Below are positions 25,538 to 38,600 of a stretch of DNA of 64,000 nt, in pieces; the stretch's first letter is position 1, and each line of letters begins with the position of its first letter. The stretch is from Lantana camara (lineage: Eukaryota; Streptophyta; Magnoliopsida; Lamiales; Verbenaceae). Under the pieces are notes generated by a model. That model saw only the letters and a program-made list of their open reading frames with translations, had not been told where the DNA came from and ran no database searches. Both the position numbers and the translations under genes were made by a program. The stretch is taken from NCBI GenBank assembly GCA_037501455.1, contig CM074856.1, positions 54,031,001-54,095,000 of the forward strand, given 5' to 3'.

Positions 25538-26694
25538 CTGTGTACAAATAAGGACTTGTAAAAACTTGTCTTTGTGACGTGTACTATTGTGTTTGACAAC
25601 TTTGTTATTTGATTCACTTCATTTGTTTACAATTTTCTTCGTTCTTCGCTAGTTGTGTAGCTGGAAATGTAGTCTCTTTGGATTGGCTTTGGTCTGTAGA
25701 TTACAGTGGAAGGGTCATTTTACTTGCTTCCTTTTTTGATGTGCTGTAAAATTAGACTTGGTAAAGTGGAACTTTTTTTTTTTCGTTTTTTTTTTTGGCA
25801 AGCCAAAGGAGGAAATATTTTGTTGAAATCCGGTCAAGTGTTTGTACCATTGAACTGACTGTTGCTATTACAAGCAGAGGGGCTACTGCCCCTGAAATAG
25901 TTGACTCTGCCCATATGTGCAAATATTTGGTATTTTTTGTGTTACATTCAAAGAGCAAAGTGGATGTCGCCCTGCAGTTTTTGGTTTTCAGTGCCAAATT
26001 ATCTCAAAACATCCAAAACGATATTTTTCTTGAAATTGTAAATTATTTAGTTCTCTTCCATGAGCAGTGACAAATTTGAACAATTTATTGAATATAAATG
26101 CGCAACGGCTGATGAAAAGCCAGCAACTTGTTAGGAGTAAGTTTTGGCTTACCCCTTTCTTCTTATTAGTAAGATCGACGAAAAAGTTTGAGAACTCGGA
26201 ACCATAGGCGTTCTGTTGGCGGGCTATTAGAAAATGATCTTGGCGAAAGAGGGAAAATAATTAAAAAGAAAAATTAATAAACTTTATACGTATATCCTTA
26301 TCAGAAACTTTATACATATATGTGCACCAAACAAATACAACACCCTTCAGACTCTGAAGGAAGACTGAGGTGCCGAAAACCTGCAGCTTCCAATCACTTT
26401 ACACCCAAAAAATTACGGCAAACCACCATTCAAAACAGATGCATATGCCTATACTCTTTTCTAATAATGCCTTCCACATTTGACAAGGCATAAGTGCGGA
26501 AAATTGGAATCGTCACAGACGATTACTGTTGCCTGAGCAAAACTTTGATGAAAAATATACAACGGGCGGTGACACAAAAAATATCGAAGTGTGTGCACAA
26601 GTATGTGCATGCTGCTTCACTTCCAGATTCAATCGTATAATGGTGAGGAGGTGAGTATTATAGCAACACTTGACAACAGCCATCATGAATGCGA
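25538..26694. other. Convergent 3' intergenic region
   Basis: This holds the 3' UTRs of the acyltransferase (from the left) and the myosin (from the right). No further gene is seen. A T-rich low-complexity run lies at about 25772-25796. Confidence 0.5.
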
Positions 26695-29600
26695 TCATTG
26701 ATGTAAAAATACGAACCCTGAATTCTCACGGATGAGAGGGGGAGGCTCCACATTAGCAACATCGACTTGTTGCATGGATTTGGAGAGGTCATCCACGGTG
26801 AAAGGGATGCTGCAGAAGGTTTTTCAGAATGATGTCAGCATAAAAAAATACATTCTGGGACTAGAATAAAAGAGACGTAAAACAATTGAACTTGTTCGGC
26901 TCGAGCAGCTTGTAAAGGTTTCGAGCCAAATCAATATTGGTTAGTAATTATTTATGTATATAATTATAAAGATGAAATTTATGGAGTTCTGCTCAAATTC
27001 GAGTTTAAGCCAACAATTTACTCAAAAACTCAAACAGAATTGAACTCGAAGACAGACTCGGGGAAAGCTTGAAATCGAGCCTGAAAATAGGCAAGACCTG
27101 GCCCAGCTCATTTACACCCCTAGATACAACTCCACGCCCACGCAGAAAATTAATCAGATGACTGCATTCACAAATGGGGCATGGATCTATATTTTCTGAA
27201 ACAGCAGCAACAGGATGATAAAATCTCATCTTTGGTTTTTTGGTGAAGGTACAGATTGACAAGTTTAAGACTGAGGAAATAGAGGCTTCATTTTGTAAAG
27301 CCACAAACGAGTCTTGCTGTTATCTCTGACACTTCCTTAAGCTAACGTTTTTCCCAAAGTTTATAATGAAAAAGAATATTTACCTTCTGTATATGCTTAA
27401 TGACAAAAATGTTACATTTTCTAAAACCTTTCAGGAACTACAGGGAGGTCCTGGGACTATATCAATGCTGTTTTGAAAAATTACCTTGAGTCATCATCCA
27501 ACAGAAAGGAACTGCTCACTGAGTTGTTCGAGTCCTCTGTCATCATAGTTCTCATACTTGAAATGACCTACATAGATAGACAGAGAATTGGAAATCAAAC
27601 AAAGTGAAACAAGCAACAAGAAACTTGAGAATGGAAAATTTATGCATACAGCCAAAAAGCAAACATATGTTCAAGGACTAGCATACATTTGAAGATACAC
27701 TACGAGTGCCGTATTTGTCATCCCAGTACATGGTACTAATTCTGTATAACTGTTGAATGCTAAGCACCTGTAAAAAGAATGATGAAGAGAAGTGTAAAAT
27801 TCGACATGAGTGGAAAAACAAAAAGTCCTATGAGAAACTCTACGGTAATTCACCATGATATTAATTATTTTTTGAACAAAAAACTTAAAGAGAAAAGACT
27901 GATGCAAAAATTGCCGGGGAGACCGTAATGGGGAGGAAGGTTAACTCACAGGACAAAGTTCATTTGTAATTTCGTTCAAGGTCTTCTTGGGCTTTTGATG
28001 TATGACCTGATAAACGAGTAAGATAAGTATTTGTCAGCTATCCATATAACAAAGAATCAGAAATCCATATGACTATGGAAGGAAAGTGGATGTGTTTCCC
28101 ACCAAAAATCCAACTGCCTGTCTGATATGCTTCAATTCATCCCAAGCTGAGCCTACATACTGTTAACCATAAATATATTGGTGAGGCACTGCTTTGAGGT
28201 TAGCCATATTAGAAACTAGAAGATAAGGCTTACTTCCTCAGTTGCATAACAACACCACTGCTCTAATTCAGCCAAGCCAGCTTTCACATACTCCCCATTG
28301 CTGAATGAGCAACACTCACGCCGTAAAAGAAGACTGAAATTTTTTGAAGAATTTGAGGGTCCAAAATGCACAAAAATAGATAATGAGGGGTACAATTCCT
28401 AAAAGACAGTCTTGCCTGTTGAATAATTGGACATTGATGAACGAGAATATTTGAGAGAAAATCTTTTGGACGAGGAAAGCAGGAATCTGTAATGAAAATA
28501 CATAGGTTGAGTAAAGCACGTTTTAGAAAATAGAGAAAGAACGAGTTTAACTCTAATTCAAGGAAACTTCTGGTCTTACAAAATTTGCTTTCATCGTCTT
28601 CAAGTAATTGTCTAGGCTTTTCACAATGCTCTGCCAATGAGCAATTAACGCTTGTTGAGCACCAGCATTAGCTTGGGAACGTCCCTTCACTAAACTTGAA
28701 CGAGATGTTCTGGGAGCCTGCAAACAAAATCTACTGAGATAAACAAGTACAACCCAAGTGGGATCATAAGAACAGTATAAAGCAACTTAGTCAAATTCAT
28801 GCACTAGTTACAAGATGATTCCTGGAAATAAAATGTCATCATAATTCTAAGATTCTTTTTTCGAAGATCAAAATTTCCTCGACATATGGGAATCTGTACA
28901 CTGAGAGGACACTGGGTTGCAAGTTTAACATTTAGGATCCAGATAAACAAACCATAATTCAAGATTACATGTACACAATATACAATCTGGATTATACCTG
29001 GATGCATAAACCAAGCAAAGAGGAAATCTCTTTCTTCAGATTGTCCCTTATCATTCCATATATCTTCTCCAGGAAAGCAGTAAGCTGCTGCTTGAATAAC
29101 AAAGCAGGATATTTGGCTTCGACTTGCCGCAAGTCATCAAGTCTACTAAGCATACGGCTATTGAGAAACGAGGCTCCTGCACTCTGTGGAGATGCCCTCA
29201 ATCCCTTAAAAAAATAACATCAAGGAGAACAGATGTATAAGAAAATTATTATTCTGTTTTTTAAATGGTAGAAGGCAGGGAAAAGTAAAAGTTAGGTGCA
29301 TACCTGCGACATCCTCCCAAAAAGAGAAGCTGATGATGACCTCCGGCGTTGTGGGGTCAAGCTAGCAGCCCCACTTGCTTTGAGTGTGTGTTGAAGAAGC
29401 ATCAACAATGTGGATGTATTGCATAACCAGTAGGCTAATACATCATTGTTATCAGCAACCTTCAAAAGAATTCTATGAAATTAGTAGGGTATAAAAGCAT
29501 TTGACAAGAACCCCTCAAGCACAATAGTCAGATTTATGAAAACTTAAACCAAGTTTCACACAACCGACTAATCAAAGTAAGAGCAAGGGAAGATATTAAA

Positions 29601-32600
29601 CGTTTCTGTAACAATCTGTTTACCTCTACAGCCGAGGCCACAGTTTGAATTATGCGGTCAAAAACACTAGTCCTCTCAACCTCAAATGACCTCCAGTGAA
29701 GAAGGCTCTTGTATATAACACAAGCAGCAACAGGTTTGCCACCAGAAAATCCCAAGTCTTGTGAGATGCACTTTATCAAGAGCTCCTGGTTTTCCTGTTC
29801 AAGGAGCATTTGAACGGGAGTAGGAGGAGATGGAAATATAAACTACACATTGTTATGTCAATTTGATATGCATATCAGCTGCCACTTACCTGCTGCTTTT
29901 CATTGAGAGATTTCTGAGGCTTTTCCTCAGATTCAGGCTCCTTTGGAGTTGCCAAAACAACGGTCGTCTCCTATGACAAGCAGCGAACCATAAGCATTGA
30001 AGATATCTAAACCAAAAAATCCACACAAATAATCCATGATACATTTCAAATCGAAGTGATGAATATAGTCTTACAGGTGTAGACTTCGTTTCTGCATTGA
30101 GAATATTTCCAGTCTCCGAAGTTCTCTGAAAATGTTCATCAGTTAGTCAAGAATATCTTCACCAGCAACAAGTATGACAAGAAATCAAATATGTCATTGT
30201 TACCTGAACAATGGTAGTCCTGATTCGGCCAGGTACAGTTTTCCCTGTCGGTGACATAGTCAGAGCTTGTTGACGAAGTACTTGATTCTCGGACTCAAGG
30301 TTCAATAGCTTTTCTTCAAGCCTAACATAAAAGGAGAAACAATCACAGTAAGATATATACAGCAAAAAAAGGGATGTGTAGACACATTTTAGTAGTAGTT
30401 ATTTGCTTTTATTCAGAGAGACATTTTTTCCTTTTCTTTACTTTAGGTTCTTTTATTCTGGTCTTTAGCATGTAAGAAAGTGTTTTATCAAACAAAAAAT
30501 TGCACAGAGAAGCACACAAGATGTGATATTTGCAAATACTAAATACATGGGCCAAATTCAGCAATCAACAGAAGCTGCACGAGGACCAGAGAGGCTATCC
30601 ACCACCCCCAGGAGAGAAAAGAGAAGTAACAAAATGATGTAAATAAAAAGACAATTTCCAGGCTAATTGACTCCAATGTTCACTTTCTTTAAATTTACCT
30701 CTGTGTGGAATCTCGAAGCTGATCTACTTTTTGGTCAGCTTCCTCTAATTTTTTGGCCAAATTCATATTTCTGGTCTCAGCATCTGCATATGCCTTTTTA
30801 GCCTCTTCTGCAGCCTGCTTTTCTGACAGCAGCAACGCCTGTCCATAGTGATGGAAGCGAGTTACAAATATGATATCAGGTTCCCTTCTTTTAGCTAGGA
30901 AAAGATCAACAGCATATCCACCATTTCACTACTTTATTGACAAACAATTTGGTCACCCTCTTAAAGTTCATGCAATCATATTTGAGTAGCTATATGCAAT
31001 CTAAAAGGTACTATATTTAAAGAGGGATACAAAATCCCTTTATCAGCAGTGATACATACCACTCACATCATACAAGACAGTAAATAATATCAATACTAAC
31101 AGAATTCTAGCCATAATTGAACTATGTCGACATCAGCCACAAAAGAAAAAAAGATATTGATTAAAGAAGCTAGTATGTGGACTTCTGAGACAACATCCAG
31201 TTCTTAGGAAAAAAAAAAGTAAGATGTTGTGTTTTGTAGATGTTTGAACATTCAATCCATTTAAGCTGTCCATAGTAAATATTACCTTCAGATTTTCTAT
31301 CTCTGCTGTTAATGCATCAGTCTTTGCTGTGTCTTGAACCATAACTGGGGTTTCTTTAATGACTGGGGGAGCTTCTTCAATTGCTTTGCGTGCTGCTTCT
31401 TGCTCTTTTATCGCTCTAGCATTTGCCTCTTCTACTTGTATTTGCATTGAGCGCAATGCCCCCTGCAGTTTTGCAATTTCTTGTGTTTTTGTTTCCTCCA
31501 ACTCAGTCTACATTCAAAAAGCAAAAGAATGAGAAGCTGATGCCACTGAAGCTAACAAATATATATGGATCAAGCAAATTTGTCAAAGCGATTACCCTTA
31601 GGCGCTTCTCAAACTGCAAGCGCCATGTAAGATCCTCTACTTTCTTTTCTAGCTTGTCTTTGGCTTCTTTCAAGGCTCCTGTTTCCCTGGCAGCCTGAGT
31701 CGATACAAAAAAAAAAGAACCATGTTTATGGAATGGCAAGAAAAAACCTGCTTCCCAGAATGAAAAACATATCAAGGATAGATCAGAACCATTTTGAGCT
31801 GGCGAAGCTCTTTCCGAGCGACACGTCGCCTCCAACCACATTGGGTAACAATTGCAGCCTTTTGGAGACTTCTATAGTAAGAATAATCTCTGTGGCAACG
31901 CAGGTGAGCCTGCACATGATCAAAACATTCATGTTAGTAATAGTCAGTATTCAATCGATTTCCCTACATTTACTAGGACCACAAATCTCGTTTCGGATTT
32001 TGCAGCATAAAGTAATGGTAAAACCTGAATTTTAATGGAAGCCTTAGTCTGTTTCCTCAATCTGAAGTCATTGCGAGCAGTCATTGCTCTCATGCCAGTC
32101 TGCACCATAATTGCAAACTCCAGTAAGGATAAGTAGGATATCCGTGCAATGTGACACCTGAAGTTCTTCTGAATCTTTAATGCGGCAGCTTCACGTTGCA
32201 AATGCTCATAAAGATTGTGAGCCGATATAGCTACACAGGTATAAGAAAGGGAAAAAAGATAAATTAGAAGCAAGTAATACAGCCACAAATTTCTTAATAG
32301 CTTCATGACACGGTTAACATGCAATCACAAAAGTTAGACAAACAAACATCAAGGGACAAAATAGAACCTTCTCGAGCTTCAGTCAACAAGTTAATTTATG
32401 CATAATTCAGTTCTATGTTTACACATGCAGATAAGGCTGTGGGTCAATTGATGCATGTAACATTGAGCTTACAGATCAACATGTTTCTCCAGTATTATCA
32501 TGTACATCGACAATAAGTCAAAGGCATCTTTAGAATTCCTAAAGAACATTATATCTGAAACCTATCATTGTGCTACTACTTCAACAAGACATGCTGACTC

Positions 32601-35600
32601 TCTTGTGTTAAGAGTTTGTGAACCATCCCTCATCGAATAAATACTAAACTACTTGCTACCTGATAACGCTTGGCAGCCCTCACCTCATTAGCTAGTTTTG
32701 GGGGTGAGTTAGGCAAAACTTATACTACTTAACAAGGTGTCATAGCAGGTTGTATCCTGTGTTTAAGTTTTACGCTCCAGGTTAACCCCCCGATTGTTCA
32801 GGGCTGGATGCAGGGGCTGTGTTAACCATCCCACGTCGAATAAAACTAAACTACTCGCTACCTGATTATGCTTGGCACCCTCACCTCATTAGCTAGCTTT
32901 TGCAGTGAGTTAGGCCAAACATGTACTGCTTAACAGAGTTGCTCTCTTGAAAAGTTATGAAAACTGAAATCAAATAAAAAATATAACTATTACAGGTTAC
33001 CTCGCCAACATGATTGCAATTGGATAGCAGCCCGGCGCAATAAAACAAAATCTTTCCAAGCAATATAAGTACGTATTTGCCTTTGAATAGTTCTGGCTGC
33101 ATTTCCAAGAACCTCTGCTCTCCTAGCGTCTAGCTCAGCCATCTGACCAGCTCGTAGGAATACTTTGGTTTTACCCAACTGCAAACAGAAGCAAGAGAGA
33201 TATAATACAATATACCTCAAACAAAGAAGAACGGATCATACAGAAGAAAATAGCTAAGTGTCAACCCCAGAAATAACACTCAATATGGACAGCACAACCA
33301 ATCTGAATGGATTACTTAAGAGGTGGTTCATGAATTACACAATCCAAACTCGTCGATCTATAATGCACTCCTTATAACTCCATAGTCAAAGAGTGAATCA
33401 TAAAACAGTCGCATACTAACATTTGAAGTAAAATATTCAAAGTAAAATATTCATGCACTTACCTGATATCCACTTAATCCCATTTTGTCCAGAATCATCT
33501 GACATGCAGTCTTGTCATTACAGCTGCAAGACAAAAATTTAAGGACTAATTTCCGAGCAACACAAGAAAAATACACTCACATACGATGACAGGGGAAACA
33601 AAAACTTAATGCATGAAGAGATACATAATATATTGAAGAGGGGATCTGTTTCAAGCAGCCAAAAATGGACATACTTCCCATCCAAAACTTCAGGAGCAAG
33701 AACACCAAATCTGAGAAGAAACTCATCAAATGTACGCCTGGTGGGGTACCCAGCGCAACTGATTCTGATAGCTTCAAGAACACCCTATATGCATTGAAAA
33801 TTAGCACATACTTTTTCATAATTAGTCTGGAGAAATAAAACGGGGAATAAAACACAACTGCAGACCAAATTGACATTCTGATAAAGTATTAGGTTTCACA
33901 AAGAACTTACACCACACCGCAGTTGCTGAATTATGTTAAGATTCTCAAAGATGGCTGGTTTGAGGTCATTGTTCGGTTTCACACATCTGATGTAGTGAGG
34001 TTCTGTTGAGCTCAATGTTTCCATTAAAGATTGTAGTTGGAGCTGCAAACATAAGACTAAAGCTAATATACACCATGCTATAAAATGATACTATAATTAA
34101 AAAATAATAATGATAAAAATGATACTATAATTAAGCTGAATACATCTCATGCTTTCAGAAGTACAGAAATATCAGAGAATACTTGTAGGTGAAATGCATT
34201 TTTTAGAATCAATATTCTCAAAGCCAACTGTGCTAACATTTTTAAGAATCAATTGCTTGTAGAGCAAAATCTCACCTTATATCTAGATAATTGAAAATAT
34301 AAGATGAATAACTATGACTTCATCCAAAAATATGGATGCATCTAAAGGAATATACAAAATGATATGAAAAACATCTAAGCATAAATAATAGGATGTGAGA
34401 GAAAGAAGCATATAATGCAAATTTTCTAACATCCAAGGGACAAGTATTGTGTCTGCTAACTCAATTTATAAGCTGTATTATTGTGAATCCCAGACAAAAG
34501 TGAAGCATGTGAATCCCTAGAAGTCAAAACAACCTTAATTTGTATTCAATTTGTCATAGATGCAAAAATGTAATTTGTGGCATAACAATTTAAATGAAAG
34601 TATACTAACTAACACCCCAACACATTTCCAATTTTTTTTGCCACTCCAATTACTTGATTGACATTACTAAAATCTTATAAGCTCATGATCTTATTTTTAT
34701 CCAAACACTTTGAGAGCTTATCTTGAAAATAAGATTCAACAGCTTATAAGCCCCAAAAACATCTTATAAGATGTGGGAGCTTATAAGTTATCTAAAATAA
34801 GCTTAGCCAAACACCCTCTAAGACTTAATAGAATCTGGTTCCGGAAATAGCAGGGACATTAGTAGAACCTTAAAACGTGACCCTATAGAAGAAAATTTGG
34901 AGGATTTCGATGATTCCACTGGAAGAGGAGGGAATAAACCAGCTACAAAAGAGCACTTTGAAGCTGTTAATAAATCTTGATGTTCTGCCACCACATAATC
35001 TTTGTTCTTATCCAAGAACAGATCCGCCATATACGTTACCTGCAATTATAAGAGATGGTTCAAAATTTTCTCTTTCATGCAGTTTTCGTGATCACTTCTA
35101 TTCCCCAGCTCTTTGGGGCACAAAAGGCTTATATTTAATGGGACGCAGTGTACCTCCCCAGCATAGTGAGATATTGTAAAATTGGTGCGTGAGAGCTTGG
35201 GCTTGATGAAGCGCTTATTTTTAGCAAAGGTCTGATACAACTTCTGGGCAAATGTCTCATGAGTAGATTTGGGAAACATACTGCCAAAACAACAGTATCA
35301 ACAATGATGCATATATGAAAATGAATGCAGATTTAGATATCATTTGATAAGTTCAACAATCATGGAAAATTCACATAAGAATGAATGGTGGAGAGGGGGC
35401 CACCCTATGACCAACATAAAACAAACTAAAGACACAAAAAAACATGAGAATCAACAAAAATAGTTAAGTAACTGAGGATAAAGAATACAAGGCATACCAA
35501 GCTTCATCCAGTAATGCAATTATTCCTCCTGGTTTCTGCAAAAGGACAAAAAAGAAAATCTGTGAAGTACTTATTGGAGTTGGCAAGCCTGCTAAAGACA

Positions 35601-38600
35601 GATCGAACAGAAACTACGGAAATCATAACCTCAAACACTGGCCTAGGCTATATATTTGTATGATAATTAAATCAAAACACAAAAAGAAGAAAAAAAATAT
35701 GAATAATTCGATAAAGCAACAAAAATGTATAATAAAAAGAAAAAGTCAGCCTCAACCTTCTCAATGAGATCAAGGACATCTTGGTTATCAACAAACTCTA
35801 TATAGCTCCAATTTATCTGTTCTTTCTCATAGTCTTCTTGTTCCATCTTAAAGACATGCTGAAAATGATAGCACAAACCTCCAATAAGCAAATCAAGCTG
35901 ATATATAAAAACAAGGTTAGGACTTCACCTAGAAGAAAAAAGGACCTGATTAAAATGCTGCTGCAGCTTTTCATTGGTGAAATTTATACAAAACTGCTCA
36001 AAACTGTTACAGAGCAAAGAATGTCAGAATGACACCAACGTGATCACTGTACACTGCAAATGAGATATCCAGGTAAGAGCTTGCCTGTTGTGCTTAAAAC
36101 TTTCAAACCCATATATATCTAAAACTCCAATTATTGCTTTTGAGTTAGGATCCTGCCCAATGGAGTTATTTATTTTATCCACAATCCTGTAAGGAATACA
36201 GAACAAGAGTTCAAAATAGGTTGCGAATACTCATGCTCAGAGTAGTGCACTAGTATGCTTACACAAGTCAGATCCCTGAAAGTTTACCAGTCGAAAAGCC
36301 GAGAATATATGGTTTTTGCCAAAGCATCCCTGCTACCCAAGGCACCTTCTGGGTCAAGAGTCCTTGTGATGACTTCCTCGGGCGTCACCATCACACGCTT
36401 AATGAGTGCATCTTCCAAACTCTTAGGATCACACCTATTGAATTACATTTAATACACATAATTTCCTGTGGATCCAGAAAGAAATAGCCATTCAAACTCC
36501 AGAGAAAAAAAAAACCCTACTTGAGTAATTCCGCAGTCGTATTGAGATGAAACCTTGACTTCTCATCCTTAATCACGGAAGAATCAATCTCCTTTCCCTT
36601 GGAAAATTCAATATTACCAAGATGAAGAACTGCAGCAACCACCCTGAATATTGACTCCTGAAAGACATCCATTCCAGTTTAATAGATTTATATCAAAAAT
36701 ATAATGTTGAGAAGAACACTAATATGGTGTCACTTAGGGAAGGGTAACCTGTTCTTCTTCACTGATTCCAACTATATCCATAGCTCTTCTGGTTGCGAGG
36801 TATTCCTCAGCATCGCTTACTCCATCGAGTTTATAACACTTAGACTGGTTGAGATAATGAAAAGTTTCTGGGCTTCCAAGCTTATATTTCTCTCTTTCCT
36901 GCAAAATAAAGAATCTCAAATGTGAGAGTACCTCCAAGATAGATCCATATGCAAAAGTTTAGAAGTAAACAGGAGATAATCCACAATGAAATGCAGAATA
37001 AATACCTCAGCTGGTGCCGCACAGAGAAGATAAAAGCAATGGTAGTTTCTTTCAGGATATGAAATTTGGCAAACACGAGATCTCTCCAGCAAGTACGTTC
37101 TAATAGCGGCTCCGGATATCCTCCCACTTTTGTCAAATTGGATTTCAACAAATTTACCGAAACGACTGCAGGCATGCAACACCATCAAAATCATTAGTCT
37201 TGTAGCCAGCTTATGAAAGAACATATTAAATAGATAGTAACAATCATGCAATCATTCTAAGAAAACATGTAATTACTAATATTTTTAATTCAAGAAGTTT
37301 CACAAAGCCACCCACCTAGAATTATTATTCCTGACGGTTTTGGCATTTCCGAATGCTTCAAGAACTGGGTTTGACTGTAAGTTGTTGCCAAGAAGGCAAA
37401 CAGTTGACACAATAGATGGCATCAGATAATGCATTCAGATTATCCGCTTTGCAGTGAAGCGCTTAAATGTGAGTTACATCTTAATGAGGTTCAATCTTAC
37501 TTCTAAAACTTGTTGTTCAACAGTCCGTCCTTCTACTCCAGACCGACCACCCAAGTGTGCAAGATATCTCATCAGCATTTTTGTTGTTTCAGTTTTACCA
37601 GCACCACTTTCGCCACTAACCAAAATCGAGTTGCTCTTTCCATCGTTGATCATTGCCCTGATAGCAAAATATGAACCATGTAAACAAGAAAAATGGTCCC
37701 CTCGACCCAGCTCCACCCATCACCCGAAACACAAGGGAATGACAATAAAATGATCTTGCATGTTCCATGAAATATCACCTGTAAGCGACATCTGCAATTG
37801 CAAAAACATGAGGGCTAAGCTCCCCAAGTGCGGCCCCTTTATATTGCTCCATCATGTGAGTATTATACAGATGAGGTAATCTTTGGAAAGGGTTTATGGC
37901 AATCAGAATATTTCCAGTATATGTCTGGAAAAAATTAACAAGAGAGAGTTATTTTCCGTAAGCAAGGACGAGGAAGAGAACCAGCAAGAAACTAGAATGT
38001 GTAGATTAGGAGGATAAACACAAGTAGCCCTTGCAGAATAACCTTCACTGAGTAAGTTGAGAGCTTACATATATCTCATTAAGTTCATATCGAGTAGCCA
38101 GGTTTTGCAGAACTCCAGGTTCATGCAAATATGAAAGCTTAGTCATGTCATCTTCACCGCCAGGTGGTGCTTCAGTATCTTTTGGAAACACTTTGGAGAT
38201 ATTGGTGACAACCTGCAATTTACATAATCCAAGATTTTAAAGCTACCAGAGGAGGAAAAAGTCAAAACCATGGTAGAGTTCTAAGAAAGAGCTACAGAGT
38301 TAGGAAATACATCACAAGTGAGGGTAAATCAGTAATCATCATCAAAATGACCACTGCAGATAAAGCTTATGGGCTTCAGACAAAAACACATTGGCAGACA
38401 ATTAAGGAACATAAGAAACGTATATAAAATATAAGTTTTCTAATTTACTTTTGCGAACTTTTGTTGCCAGAATTCACAAGGCAGTTCCTCCTCCAAGTTC
38501 AGACAGCATAACACAACTAGCGATAAAATCACAAAAAGTTACAACGCTCTTGAAGTTAAGACTGAGGTGAAATCCCAACTAAATTTACAAGAGTCAAATT

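Noticed and set aside
34600..34822. Right end of a possible hAT-like MITE (AAGCTTAGCCAAACACCCTCTAAG) in a myosin intron
   Set aside because: The matching left end and a target duplication could not be found, so it was not listed as a complete element.
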